Shown here piece by piece: positions 1-5,070 of a stretch of 5,070 nt of DNA. Source of the DNA: Bacillota bacterium (GTDB lineage: Bacteria > Bacillota > GCA-003054495 > Carboxydocellales > JAJZTU01). The notes beneath the pieces are model-generated. The model was not told the DNA's origin. It made no database searches and saw only the letters and a program-made list of their open reading frames with translations. Every line of letters starts with the position of its first letter. The stretch's first letter is position 1. Location of the stretch: the NCBI GenBank assembly GCA_021848765.1, contig JAJZTU010000254.1, forward strand, positions 1-5,070, given 5' to 3'. The position numbers and the translations under genes are program-made.

Positions 1-762
1 GCTGGCCGGGGTCCCGCTATCGCTACCCTGGTTTCCACCGCTGTTTGCAGGAGTAGTATTTCCATCCGCCGGTTTTCCGGCAGAACTATCCTGGTTTCCG
101 CTGCCTGTTGCAGGACTGGGAGCACTGTCTCCGGGCTTTTGCCCGGTATTATCCGGTGTGCCTGTCCCTCCCTGGCTTCCGGAACTAGTGTCTGGTTGAG
201 TAGTAGCAGGAGGCTGGGTGCGTGGTTGATTCGTAGCCGGCGGATTAGAGTCAGACTGGCCGGTGGCCGGCGGCTTGCTATCCGGTTGGCTTGTGGCCGG
301 CGGCTGGGTGCCGGATTGGTCGTCACCGGTTGGCTTGCTATCCGGTTGGCCGGCAGACGGTGGCTTGGTGCCGGATTGATTTACGGCCGGTGGCTTGCTT
401 ACCGGCTTAGTTTGTCCCTGCGGAGGGCCGGTTTGCCCCCTGCTGGTTGTGCTAATCCAAGAAGTGCTTTTTCTCAGGGCCTCCATCGTCCGTGGCCCGA
501 TCATCCCATCAACCACCATTTTCCACTTCTTCTGAAAATTCCTCACCGCAGCAAGTGTCTTTGGACCGAACACTCCATCCGCTTTTCCTTTAAGAAATCC
601 TAAAGCCTGAAGCCTGGTCTGTGCCTCCTTAACCTCTGCACCCCGGCTTCCGGGCTTTAGCGGTAAGGCCCAGGCTCTTTCTGCGGATAACACCGGGAAT
701 ACCAGTGTATACAGCAAAAAAGAAAATAAAACCAGTATTGTCCCCGCTTTGGTTTTGGTCAA
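1..762 (-). CDS. Secreted peptidoglycan-binding protein with Pro/Thr/Gln-rich repeat tail (partial, C-terminus off window)
   Basis: The first 254 codons read openly to the window edge. The start is TTG, chosen because AAAGGAGG lies 6 nt upstream and a signal peptide follows at once: Lys-rich residues 1-5, a hydrophobic core at about 8-27, and a likely signal peptidase I site after A30-W31-A32. Residues 42-97 form one PG_binding_1 domain (VKEAQTRLQALGF, ADGVFGPKTLAAVRNFQ, VDGMIGPRTMEAL), a fold that binds cell-wall peptidoglycan. From about residue 110 the chain is disordered-looking: decapeptide repeats at 122-191, then a Gly/Ser/Asn/Thr/Pro-rich stretch to 254. By family habit this is a non-catalytic anchor plus linker, and a hydrolase or other exported domain may follow beyond the window. 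The domain and export are clear, but the enzymatic role is unknown. An overlapping frame starting at 865 has no such domain and is not the gene. Confidence 0.88.
   Translation of the reverse strand, partial: MTKTKAGTILVLFSFLLYTLVFPVLSAERAWALPLKPGSRGAEVKEAQTRLQALGFLKGKADGVFGPKTLAAVRNFQKKWKMVVDGMIGPRTMEALRKSTSWISTTSRGQTGPPQGQTKPVSKPPAVNQSGTKPPSAGQPDSKPTGDDQSGTQPPATSQPDSKPPATGQSDSNPPATNQPRTQPPATTQPDTSSGSQGGTGTPDNTGQKPGDSAPSPATGSGNQDSSAGKPADGNTTPANSGGNQGSDSGTPAS
190..399 (-). repeat. Seven decapeptide (30-bp) repeats in the wall-protein tail
   Basis: Residues 122-191 of the wall protein split into seven units of ten, of the type S/T-K/Q-P-P-A-T-x-Q-P/S-D/G. Examples are SKPPAVNQSG, TKPPSAGQPD, TQPPATSQPD and SKPPATGQSD. 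Units ending QSG and QPD alternate at first, giving a 60-bp higher-order period: the 19-mer ggcttgctatccggttggc (plus strand) occurs at 272-290 and again at 332-350. The stretch is coding and in frame. It probably acts as a flexible linker in or through the cell wall, and its unit number may vary between strains. Confidence 0.85.
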
Positions 763-768
763 ATAGTG

Positions 769-776
769 CCTCCTTT
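769..776 (-). promoter_or_regulatory. Strong ribosome binding site that decides a TTG start
   Basis: AAAGGAGG lies 6 nt before the TTG of the wall protein. It fixes the start there, where the signal peptide begins, and makes upstream in-frame codons unlikely starts. Confidence 0.8.
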
Positions 777-809
777 CCCTCCATATCCAAACTCCCCCGC
801 ATACTTATG

Positions 810-832
810 GTACAATATTCGCGAACTTGTAC
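810..832. repeat. Inverted repeat upstream of the wall-protein gene (candidate operator)
   Basis: GTACAA and TTGTAC flank the perfect 8-bp palindrome TTCGCGAA, separated by TA on one side and C on the other, so the outer arms are one base off symmetry. It sits 48-70 nt upstream of the TTG start, where a promoter or operator would be. No convincing sigma-A hexamer pair can be placed around it. Candidates such as TTGTGT with TACCAT are weak, so it is recorded as a possible protein-binding site only. Confidence 0.35.
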
Positions 833-876
833 ACAATGGCGAAAATATACCAAGCCAGGGAGCATTTGGACTGTAT

Positions 877-906
877 AAAAAAATTAACCGGGCATCTCCC
901 CCGGTT
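877..906 (-). terminator. Rho-independent terminator of the helicase gene
   Basis: Read on the minus strand, AACCGGG and CCCGGTT form a perfect 7-bp stem with a 7-nt loop (GGAGATG). AA and then seven T residues follow. The stem begins 53 nt after the helicase stop codon and separates the helicase from the wall-protein gene, so the two are independent transcription units. Confidence 0.85.
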
Positions 907-958
907 TTAAGCTACTTGCCAAATATAATGCAGAAAAAATCCGTATAAAATTCTTAAA

Positions 959-3286
959 CTAAAGAATTACCTCCACAACATCACGGTCCAAACGTTTAAT
1001 ACAGCCGGTAAGCTTGGCGGAAATGCCCCGGTCCTCCAAGGCCGCAGAACGAATCTGCCGCAGCAGATCAATGGTACGGCGCATTACTGACACAATATCA
1101 CCATCCTGAAGATTGCACACATTCCTCAGGTTGGCAAACTCTTCACCGGCACTCCACTGGTAGGCCAGCAAGGCTACCTCCGGCTGAAACATCATGGTAT
1201 TAGTCTTCAGGATTTCGTGTTCCTTACGGTTAATATCGGCAATAATATGATACACCCTGTCCAGATCAAAAACCTTGGCCTTCCTAAACCAGTCATTCTT
1301 CCGCCCCTCATAACCGATACACGCAACCAGGGCATTAATCCGGTCCTCATCAAACTCGTGGAAAACCCCGTCAAAATACAGTTCAGTGACCAACAGCTCC
1401 TGAACATAAATCTTGCCGGCAAAACGCCCCCTTGGGGTCAGCCCCGCTTCGTCCACAAAGCCCATCTCAGCAAGCAACTGGCGCTTGGAACGGTAATCCC
1501 GGACAAAATTGGTCTCCTTTTGCAGGGTCCCCCAAATTTTATACAGCTGTTTTTTCTCCTCATCAAGCCTATTGTAGTTTTTTCGCTGTTCCCGGCAGTC
1601 CGCTACCTGCTCCTGAGTACAGGGACGCACAGCAACCATTCCCAGGAGATCCTCATTTTGCTTGATTTTTTTAGACAGCTGTTCACGTTTTTCCTGGTAG
1701 TGTCTGGACCGGCCCCACTTGGTCTTCATCAACCTGGCCAGTTGGCGCTTATCTTCTTTAAGCTTACTCCACTGTTTTTGATGCTGGATTGAACATTGCA
1801 CATTATAAAAATCCCCACAGCGCTTCCCCAGCAGTTCACTAAGCTCTTTTTCCACAGTCGCCAGGCGTTCCTGTACCTGGGAGGATTGCCTGGAAACCTG
1901 ATAATAGGCAAAGTTATCCCGCAGCACACTTTCGATTTCCTCTTCGGACTGGTGATTGGCAATGAGGTTAACCACCGAATTATACCCCAGGTTAAACTGG
2001 CTTTTTAAGTCCTCCAGGTTGCCCTCCTCGGGCTTGACCATCTTCTCCTGTTCCAGAAAATTCATATCCGCCAGGGAAAACACAAACCCCTGGGTATCAA
2101 TACCCCTGCGGCCTGCCCTCCCGGCCATCTGAAAATACTCCTGGCGGGACATCAAGCGAAAATCCTTGCCGTCAAACTTTTCGTTGGAATCAAAACAAAC
2201 TGTCTTTACCGGCATATTGATCCCCACGGCAAAGGTCTCAGTGCAATACAGGACCTTAATCAACTTCCGGGACAACAGGTCCTCCACCACATCCTTAACA
2301 ATAGGAAGCATCCCGGCATGGTGATAACCAATACCCCGGACGAGTACCCTACCCACCCTGCGCAGGGCAGCCTTGTTGGCTTCCACCACAGTCTCCGCAA
2401 TTTTTTGTTCCAGAAAGGCATCTACTTCCTTGCGTTCAGGTTTAGCCAGCAAATCTTGGCGCCTGGACAGTTCATAAGCAAATTCTTCACACTTTTTTCT
2501 GCTGAAGACAAAATACAAACAGGGAAGATATTCTTTGCGCAAGGCCTCAATTAAATCCAGGTGGGTTGTGGTAGGCAGGCTTCCCCGCTTAAAACCCATC
2601 CCGGACTCTTCTTCCCATTCTTCTATCAACCTTTTTTTGGATTTCAGGGCTTTCTCCAGACTAACAATACCCAGGTTTTTTTCGTACACGTAATGGCGTA
2701 GAGGCACAATCCGCTTGAAATTTTTGATAACCTTTACCTCTTCCCGGCGAATGCTCCCAATCCATCCGGCCAGTTCGTCCACATTGGGAATAGTGGCCGA
2801 CAGCCCAAGAATCCGCACATGGGAAGGCAGGAAAATAATACTCTCCTCCCAGACACTGCCCCGGTCCACATCACTTATATAGTGAACCTCATCCAGAATC
2901 AGGTAGGCCACACTGTCAATCAAAGGGTCCCGGGTCAAAAGCATATTGCGAAATATTTCTGTGGTCATTACCAGGACCGGGGCATCGCTATTGATGACGA
3001 TGTCACCGGTAATAATCCCCACTGAATCCTCACCAAAAAGCCGCTTAAAATCCTTGTATTTCTGGTTGCTTAAAGCTTTTATCGGGGCAGTGTACACTAC
3101 CTGCCGCTTCTCCCGGAAGCACTTTTCGATGGTATAGTCAGCGATTAGGGTCTTGCCTACCCCGGTGGGGGCCGAAACCAATACCGACAAATTTTGTTCA
3201 ATATATCCGATAGCCTCGGCCTGAAAGGGATCCAGGAAAAACCCCCTGTACCGGGGCCGCCCCTCGCTTAGCTCCATTAGAGCCAC
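959..3286 (-). CDS. Ski2/Mtr4-like DEVH-box RNA helicase with DSHCT-like C-terminus
   Basis: This is a 775-residue superfamily 2 helicase with every motif intact: Walker A APTGVGKT (39-46), motif Ia TAPIKALSNQK (66-76), TTEIFRNML (108-116), motif II DEVHY (132-136), motif III SAT (163-165), motif IV YFVFSRKKCEEFA (258-270), GYHHAGM (320-326), motif V CTETFAVGINMPVKTV (348-363) and motif VI QMAGRAGRRG (386-395). DEVH, the HHAGM block and QMAGRAGRRG are typical of the Ski2-like family, which unwinds structured RNA with ATP. A charged, probably helical insert covers about 467-592. The last 75 residues (QWSAGEEF, GDIVSVMRRTIDLLRQI) resemble the DSHCT domain. The GTG at 3286 is preferred, with GAGGAG 8 nt upstream. 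An in-frame ATG at 3400 would add 38 residues but lies upstream of the promoter -10 box. The helicase class is certain. An RNA role is inferred from the family. Confidence 0.93.
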   Translation of the reverse strand: MALMELSEGRPRYRGFFLDPFQAEAIGYIEQNLSVLVSAPTGVGKTLIADYTIEKCFREKRQVVYTAPIKALSNQKYKDFKRLFGEDSVGIITGDIVINSDAPVLVMTTEIFRNMLLTRDPLIDSVAYLILDEVHYISDVDRGSVWEESIIFLPSHVRILGLSATIPNVDELAGWIGSIRREEVKVIKNFKRIVPLRHYVYEKNLGIVSLEKALKSKKRLIEEWEEESGMGFKRGSLPTTTHLDLIEALRKEYLPCLYFVFSRKKCEEFAYELSRRQDLLAKPERKEVDAFLEQKIAETVVEANKAALRRVGRVLVRGIGYHHAGMLPIVKDVVEDLLSRKLIKVLYCTETFAVGINMPVKTVCFDSNEKFDGKDFRLMSRQEYFQMAGRAGRRGIDTQGFVFSLADMNFLEQEKMVKPEEGNLEDLKSQFNLGYNSVVNLIANHQSEEEIESVLRDNFAYYQVSRQSSQVQERLATVEKELSELLGKRCGDFYNVQCSIQHQKQWSKLKEDKRQLARLMKTKWGRSRHYQEKREQLSKKIKQNEDLLGMVAVRPCTQEQVADCREQRKNYNRLDEEKKQLYKIWGTLQKETNFVRDYRSKRQLLAEMGFVDEAGLTPRGRFAGKIYVQELLVTELYFDGVFHEFDEDRINALVACIGYEGRKNDWFRKAKVFDLDRVYHIIADINRKEHEILKTNTMMFQPEVALLAYQWSAGEEFANLRNVCNLQDGDIVSVMRRTIDLLRQIRSAALEDRGISAKLTGCIKRLDRDVVEVIL

Positions 3287-3294
3287 TTTGTTCA

Positions 3295-3300
3295 CTCCTC
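3295..3300 (-). promoter_or_regulatory. Ribosome binding site that decides the helicase GTG start
   Basis: GAGGAG stands 8 nt before the GTG at 3286. A nearer GTG at 3295 overlaps the site itself and cannot use it. An ATG at 3274, three codons after the chosen start, is further from the site and less likely. Confidence 0.7.
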
Positions 3301-3376
3301 GTATAATAAATTTAACCTTCAACAATAACCGATAGGGTAAATCCTCTTTTTCCCTCACGTTGTTCCCATTCTTTAC

Positions 3377-3385
3377 ATTATACCA
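3377..3385 (-). promoter_or_regulatory. Extended -10 promoter of the helicase gene
   Basis: On the minus strand TGGTATAAT gives a consensus TATAAT with the TG-N extension. The predicted transcript start is near 3370, leaving a leader of roughly 84 nt before the GTG at 3286. No good -35 hexamer exists at 16-18 bp spacing because that region is the T-rich tail of the upstream terminator. Extended -10 promoters often tolerate this. Confidence 0.7.
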
Positions 3386-3398
3386 CAGTATGTCTGGC

Positions 3399-3436
3399 AA
3401 AAATACAAAAGAGGAGTAGAATACAGCCTACCCCTC
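3399..3436 (-). terminator. Rho-independent terminator of the DUF1232 gene
   Basis: Read on the minus strand, GAGGGGTAG pairs with CTACTCCTC over 9 bp (one G-U wobble) around an 8-nt loop. The T-rich run TTTTGTATTTTT follows. The stem starts at the base directly after the TGA stop, and the tail runs into the helicase promoter region. Confidence 0.85.
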
Positions 3437-3943
3437 TCACTTCAATTTGTCAAAAAAACCTTTAATTTTGCCATACACACTCTTATGGAGATATTCCTCA
3501 GCATAATTGGTCACCTTCCGGATTTTATACAGCAAATCCTCCTTGCCACTCCAGTGGGACAGCACCACTTCGGGTTCAGTATTTAACAGGCTGTTTATAA
3601 TCAACACAGCCAGGACCAAGTCATCCCCATACCCTATAGGACCCAGGAGCAGCTCAGGCAAGAAATCCAGAGGCAGCAAATAATAAGCCAATCCACCTAC
3701 CACGGTAGCCTTGCTTCTGAGCGGGACCCGGTTATCCAGCATCAGCCTGGTTAAGAGCATAAAGAAGTCGGGAGCCAAAAGAATTGTCTCCGCAATATTT
3801 TGACCCTTTTCACCGCCCTGGCCGGCAGCCCAGGCGGAGATTCTCTTCCGCATCCTGTCATAAAACCTGTTTACTTTGCGGGCATCCCGTAAATCTTCCT
3901 CAGGGTCTATTAATTCAAGATCGTAATCCTGATCATCCTTCAC
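3437..3943 (-). CDS. DUF1232 (YkvA-like) membrane-associated protein
   Basis: This is a 168-residue protein with an acidic N-terminus (about 1-20), a basic segment (22-34), then a hydrophobic DUF1232 core at about 58-118. The diagnostic family pattern is present: LAYYLLPLDFLPE (85-97), where the P-x-D-x-x-P block sits at a helix turn, followed by GYGDDLVLAVLIIN (104-117). A charged C-terminal tail (130-168) follows. The family is widespread in bacteria, often at the membrane, and has no established biochemical role. The start is GTG, with GAGGTG 8 nt upstream. Its terminator follows directly. The gene upstream on the same strand ends 99 bp away with no terminator seen between, so read-through from it is possible. 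Family assignment is confident, function unknown. Confidence 0.9.
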   Translation of the reverse strand: MKDDQDYDLELIDPEEDLRDARKVNRFYDRMRKRISAWAAGQGGEKGQNIAETILLAPDFFMLLTRLMLDNRVPLRSKATVVGGLAYYLLPLDFLPELLLGPIGYGDDLVLAVLIINSLLNTEPEVVLSHWSGKEDLLYKIRKVTNYAEEYLHKSVYGKIKGFFDKLK

Positions 3944-3978
3944 TTCCGGCTCACCTCAACAATAGTCTCCCCTAAAGC

Positions 3979-3999
3979 TTTTCGAGGTAAACCCGAAAA
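3979..3999. repeat. Short inverted repeat upstream of the DUF1232 gene
   Basis: TTTTCG and CGAAAA form perfect 6-bp arms around AGGTAAACC, which can itself pair GGT with ACC if one base bulges. It lies 36-56 nt before the DUF1232 start, in the 99-bp gap after the WYL-like gene. It may be an operator or a leader hairpin. It lacks a T run and so is not a good terminator. Confidence 0.35.
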
Positions 4000-4042
4000 T
4001 TCCTGCCTTACTACTAATCCAACCGGCTTTTTGAAACCATGA

Positions 4043-4249
4043 TCAATCCTCAAACCAGTGATGTAAACCCAACAATTTATTTAAATTATATTCCCTGTCC
4101 TTTCCCTCACTGATACTATAGCCAATCAGACAGGTCCCCTCGATGTGGCTGGGACGAACCTTTTGCGTAACTATTTGCCCTTCTTCACCTTGGAGCAGCA
4201 GGACAATAGGACTCTGAGTTTTGATAGCTTTTACAACATAGCTAAACAT
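4043..4249 (-). CDS. Small stand-alone WYL-like protein
   Basis: This is a 68-residue protein starting MFSYVVKAIKTQSP. Its pattern of a beta-rich chain with VRPSHIEGTCLIGYS (31-45), then DREYNLNKLLGLHHW (51-65), follows the spacing of the WYL domain: hydrophobic strand, 'P-x-x-I/L', 'L-x-G-Y/C', 'R-x-F/Y-x-L-x-K/R-I/L-x-x-L'. WYL domains usually sit behind an HTH domain and sense nucleic acid or small ligands. Here there is no room for an HTH. The ATG was chosen because AGGGAG lies 8 nt upstream, while a GTG three codons earlier lies against that site. The start overlaps the end of the upstream small gene by 8 nt, so translation is probably coupled. That this is a gene is likely. The WYL link is by eye only. 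Confidence 0.7.
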   Translation of the reverse strand: MFSYVVKAIKTQSPIVLLLQGEEGQIVTQKVRPSHIEGTCLIGYSISEGKDREYNLNKLLGLHHWFED

Positions 4250-4448
4250 GCTTATCACTCCCTGTACCCCTGTCTTTTAGCAGGTTTACCCGTTGTATTG
4301 CTTGGGGTTTATGATTTATTTCTCTCAATGAATAATCATTCGCTGCCGGCTGCCAAACTCCTGCATTGGCTCCGGAATTTTTGCGAAATAATTCACGAGC
4401 AACCGCAGGTTGTAACAAATTTAGAAAAAGGAAGACAAAATACACCAA
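4242..4448 (-). CDS. Small hypothetical protein, possibly secreted or membrane-anchored
   Basis: This is a 68-residue frame beginning at TTG with a full AAGGAGGA site 8 nt upstream (AGGAGG at 4457-4462). The N-terminus VYFVFLFLNLLQPAVA is hydrophobic and ends in an A-x-A-like site (AVA at 15-17), which suggests a signal peptide or anchor. However, it lacks the usual positive charge at the start. The remainder is polar with no recognised motif. Its TAG overlaps the start of the WYL-like gene by 8 nt (ATGTTTAG), as in translationally coupled pairs. Codons are more AT-rich than in the helicase. No family was recognised. The region could instead be only a leader for the WYL-like gene. Confidence 0.45.
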   Translation of the reverse strand: MVYFVFLFLNLLQPAVARELFRKNSGANAGVWQPAANDYSLREINHKPQAIQRVNLLKDRGTGSDKHV

Positions 4449-4450
4449 AG

Positions 4451-4516
4451 GAAAATCCTCCTTCGCAGTCGAAATATTAGGTAATATTTTCCAATAAGCT
4501 GCAGAGGGGGATTTTC
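4451..4516. repeat. Imperfect inverted repeat spanning the divergent intergenic region
   Basis: The arms at 4451-4468 and 4499-4516 match as inverted copies at 15 of 18 positions (GAAAATCCTCCTTCGCAG against GAAAATCCCCCTCTGCAG). Two of the three mismatches would be G-U pairs in RNA. Each arm contains the ribosome binding site of the gene on its side. An 18-bp perfect palindrome lies between the arms, about 3 bp off centre. Part of the match comes from both arms being ribosome binding sites, but GATTTTC and CTGC extend beyond that. Confidence 0.6.
4472..4489. promoter_or_regulatory. Perfect palindrome between divergent genes (candidate operator)
   Basis: AAATATTAGGTAATATTT has two exact 8-bp arms around GG. 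It lies between the small-gene pair (start 4448) and the plus-strand secreted protein (start 4517), where it could control both. No clear promoter hexamers could be assigned on either strand in this 68-bp gap, so the function as an operator is inferred from symmetry and position. Confidence 0.5.
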
Positions 4517-5070
4517 ATGCCTTTCATCACTTTGCTCAGTTCCTTTGCCTCCCGGCTCCGTTGCCTGCTGCCCGCAGCCCTGGCAGTCTGTCTATTGATT
4601 TTTTACGGGGGTATCTCAGCCCAAAGTTCCCCGCCAAAACCTGCTGCTTCGAAGCTTAGTTCATTTCCCGCCACTTCTCCAAATCCCGGTTCCCGGCTTA
4701 CGGATTCTCAGCTTCCCAATTCCCAAGAGCTGAACCAAAGGGTCGCTGCCGCCCTTGACGCCTTTAGACAAGCTAATATTCAAAAGTTAACTATCGTGAG
4801 CCAGAGTGCGGCGGATCCGGAGTACAACACTGCTGAAAAGCTCCTCACTTATCCCGGAGGCGCTTGGGAATTCGAGTTTTACCTGGACAAAGCAAACCGG
4901 CTCTTCCTTTACCGGGAAGCCCTGGACGCCGATGAACTCAGCATAGTCAAAAAGGGCAATTCCCTGTGGTCCAAACCCTCCTCCCAGGGATGGGAGGAAC
5001 TGCTTTTAACAGTAACTAGCCGGCAAAACCGGCAAACCCTGCCACCTGGACCTAAGGACCCAATCCTTTG
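4517..5070 (+). CDS. Secreted protein of unknown family (partial, C-terminus off window)
   Basis: The ATG has AGAGGGGG 6 nt upstream, and the frame stays open for 184 codons to the window edge. The N-terminus has basic residues R13 and R15, a hydrophobic core at about 17-33, and a probable signal peptidase I site after I33-S34-A35. No lipobox cysteine was seen after the core. A Ser/Pro-rich linker covers about 36-70. A folded-looking domain begins near 71 with an amphipathic helix (ELNQRVAAALDAFRQANIQ), followed by mixed segments including LTYPGGAWEFEFYLDK (110-125) and LSIVKKGNSLWSKPS (141-155). No known family was recognised. It is divergent from the small-gene pair and shares its upstream region. 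Export is well supported, function is not known. Confidence 0.8.
   Translation, partial: MPFITLLSSFASRLRCLLPAALAVCLLIFYGGISAQSSPPKPAASKLSSFPATSPNPGSRLTDSQLPNSQELNQRVAAALDAFRQANIQKLTIVSQSAADPEYNTAEKLLTYPGGAWEFEFYLDKANRLFLYREALDADELSIVKKGNSLWSKPSSQGWEELLLTVTSRQNRQTLPPGPKDPIL

Noticed and set aside
190..399. Repeat block considered as a CRISPR array or non-coding satellite
   Set aside because: Units are 30 bp without spacers, degenerate, and in frame as decapeptides of a secreted protein.
139..603. 154-codon plus-strand open frame rich in Arg, Leu and Gly
   Set aside because: It is antisense to the wall-protein repeats. It stays open because the 30-bp repeat has no stop in that frame. It has no good ribosome site and no domain, while the minus strand encodes a signal peptide and a PG_binding_1 domain.
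818..832. Possible LexA (SOS) box around CGAAC
   Set aside because: Only one half-site is present. The second half needed for CGAAC-N4-GTTCG is absent.
629..865. Minus-strand 78-codon frame overlapping the wall-protein start
   Set aside because: It overlaps the true frame in another phase. The AAAGGAGG site lies inside it and serves the TTG at 762.
1217..1792. 191-codon plus-strand open frame
   Set aside because: It lies wholly antisense to the helicase coding region, which has intact motifs. No ribosome site or family signal was seen.
4018..4042. Possible terminator after the WYL-like gene
   Set aside because: GGTTTCAAAAAGCCGGTTGG has no stable stem followed by a T run on the minus strand.
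4145..4480. 111-codon plus-strand open frame with a hydrophobic middle
   Set aside because: It is antisense to both small minus-strand genes, starts at a GTG without a ribosome site, and runs across the palindrome. The minus strand has two well-placed ribosome sites and coupled frames.
4979..4998. Perfect 8-bp hairpin TCCTCCCA/TGGGAGGA with a 4-nt loop, followed by GCCGG/CCGGC at 5019-5033
   Set aside because: Both lie within the coding frame of the secreted protein and have no T run, so they are not terminators. They probably arise from the codons used.

Overview
The window looks like a chromosomal segment from a low-to-mid GC, Gram-positive, probably spore-forming member of the Bacillota (Clostridia, perhaps a Peptococcaceae relative). 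This rests on very strong AGGAGG-type ribosome binding sites, frequent GTG and TTG starts, U-tract intrinsic terminators, a YkvA/DUF1232 protein and a secreted peptidoglycan-binding protein. The lineage is an inference from style, not from a marker gene.

Layout. (1) Positions 1-762, minus strand: the N-terminal 254 codons of a secreted protein with a signal peptide, one PG_binding_1 domain and a long Pro/Thr/Gln/Ser-rich tail of decapeptide repeats. The C-terminus is outside the window. (2) Positions 763-958: its upstream region, holding a near-symmetric inverted repeat and the intrinsic terminator of the next gene. (3) Positions 959-3286, minus strand: a complete Ski2/Mtr4-like DEVH-box helicase with all motifs intact. 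Its start is best placed at a GTG behind a GAGGAG site, downstream of an extended -10 promoter. (4) Positions 3437-3943, minus strand: a DUF1232 (YkvA-like) protein with its own terminator. (5) Positions 4043-4448, minus strand: two overlapping small genes, a putative short secreted or anchored peptide and a stand-alone WYL-like protein. (6) Positions 4449-4516: a compact divergent intergenic region with a perfect 18-bp palindrome nested in a larger imperfect inverted repeat. (7) Position 4517 to the end, plus strand: the N-terminal part of a secreted protein of unknown family.

How the genes relate. The helicase is a self-contained transcription unit, with its own promoter and a terminator at each side, and probably acts in RNA metabolism. 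The DUF1232 gene may be read from the small-gene pair upstream, because no terminator is visible between them, or from its own promoter in the 99-bp gap. The divergent junction at 4449-4516 probably controls both the small-gene pair and the plus-strand secreted protein. No RNA gene, mobile element, CRISPR array or known defence system was seen. The least explained parts are the divergent junction with its small overlapping genes and the unrecognised secreted protein.
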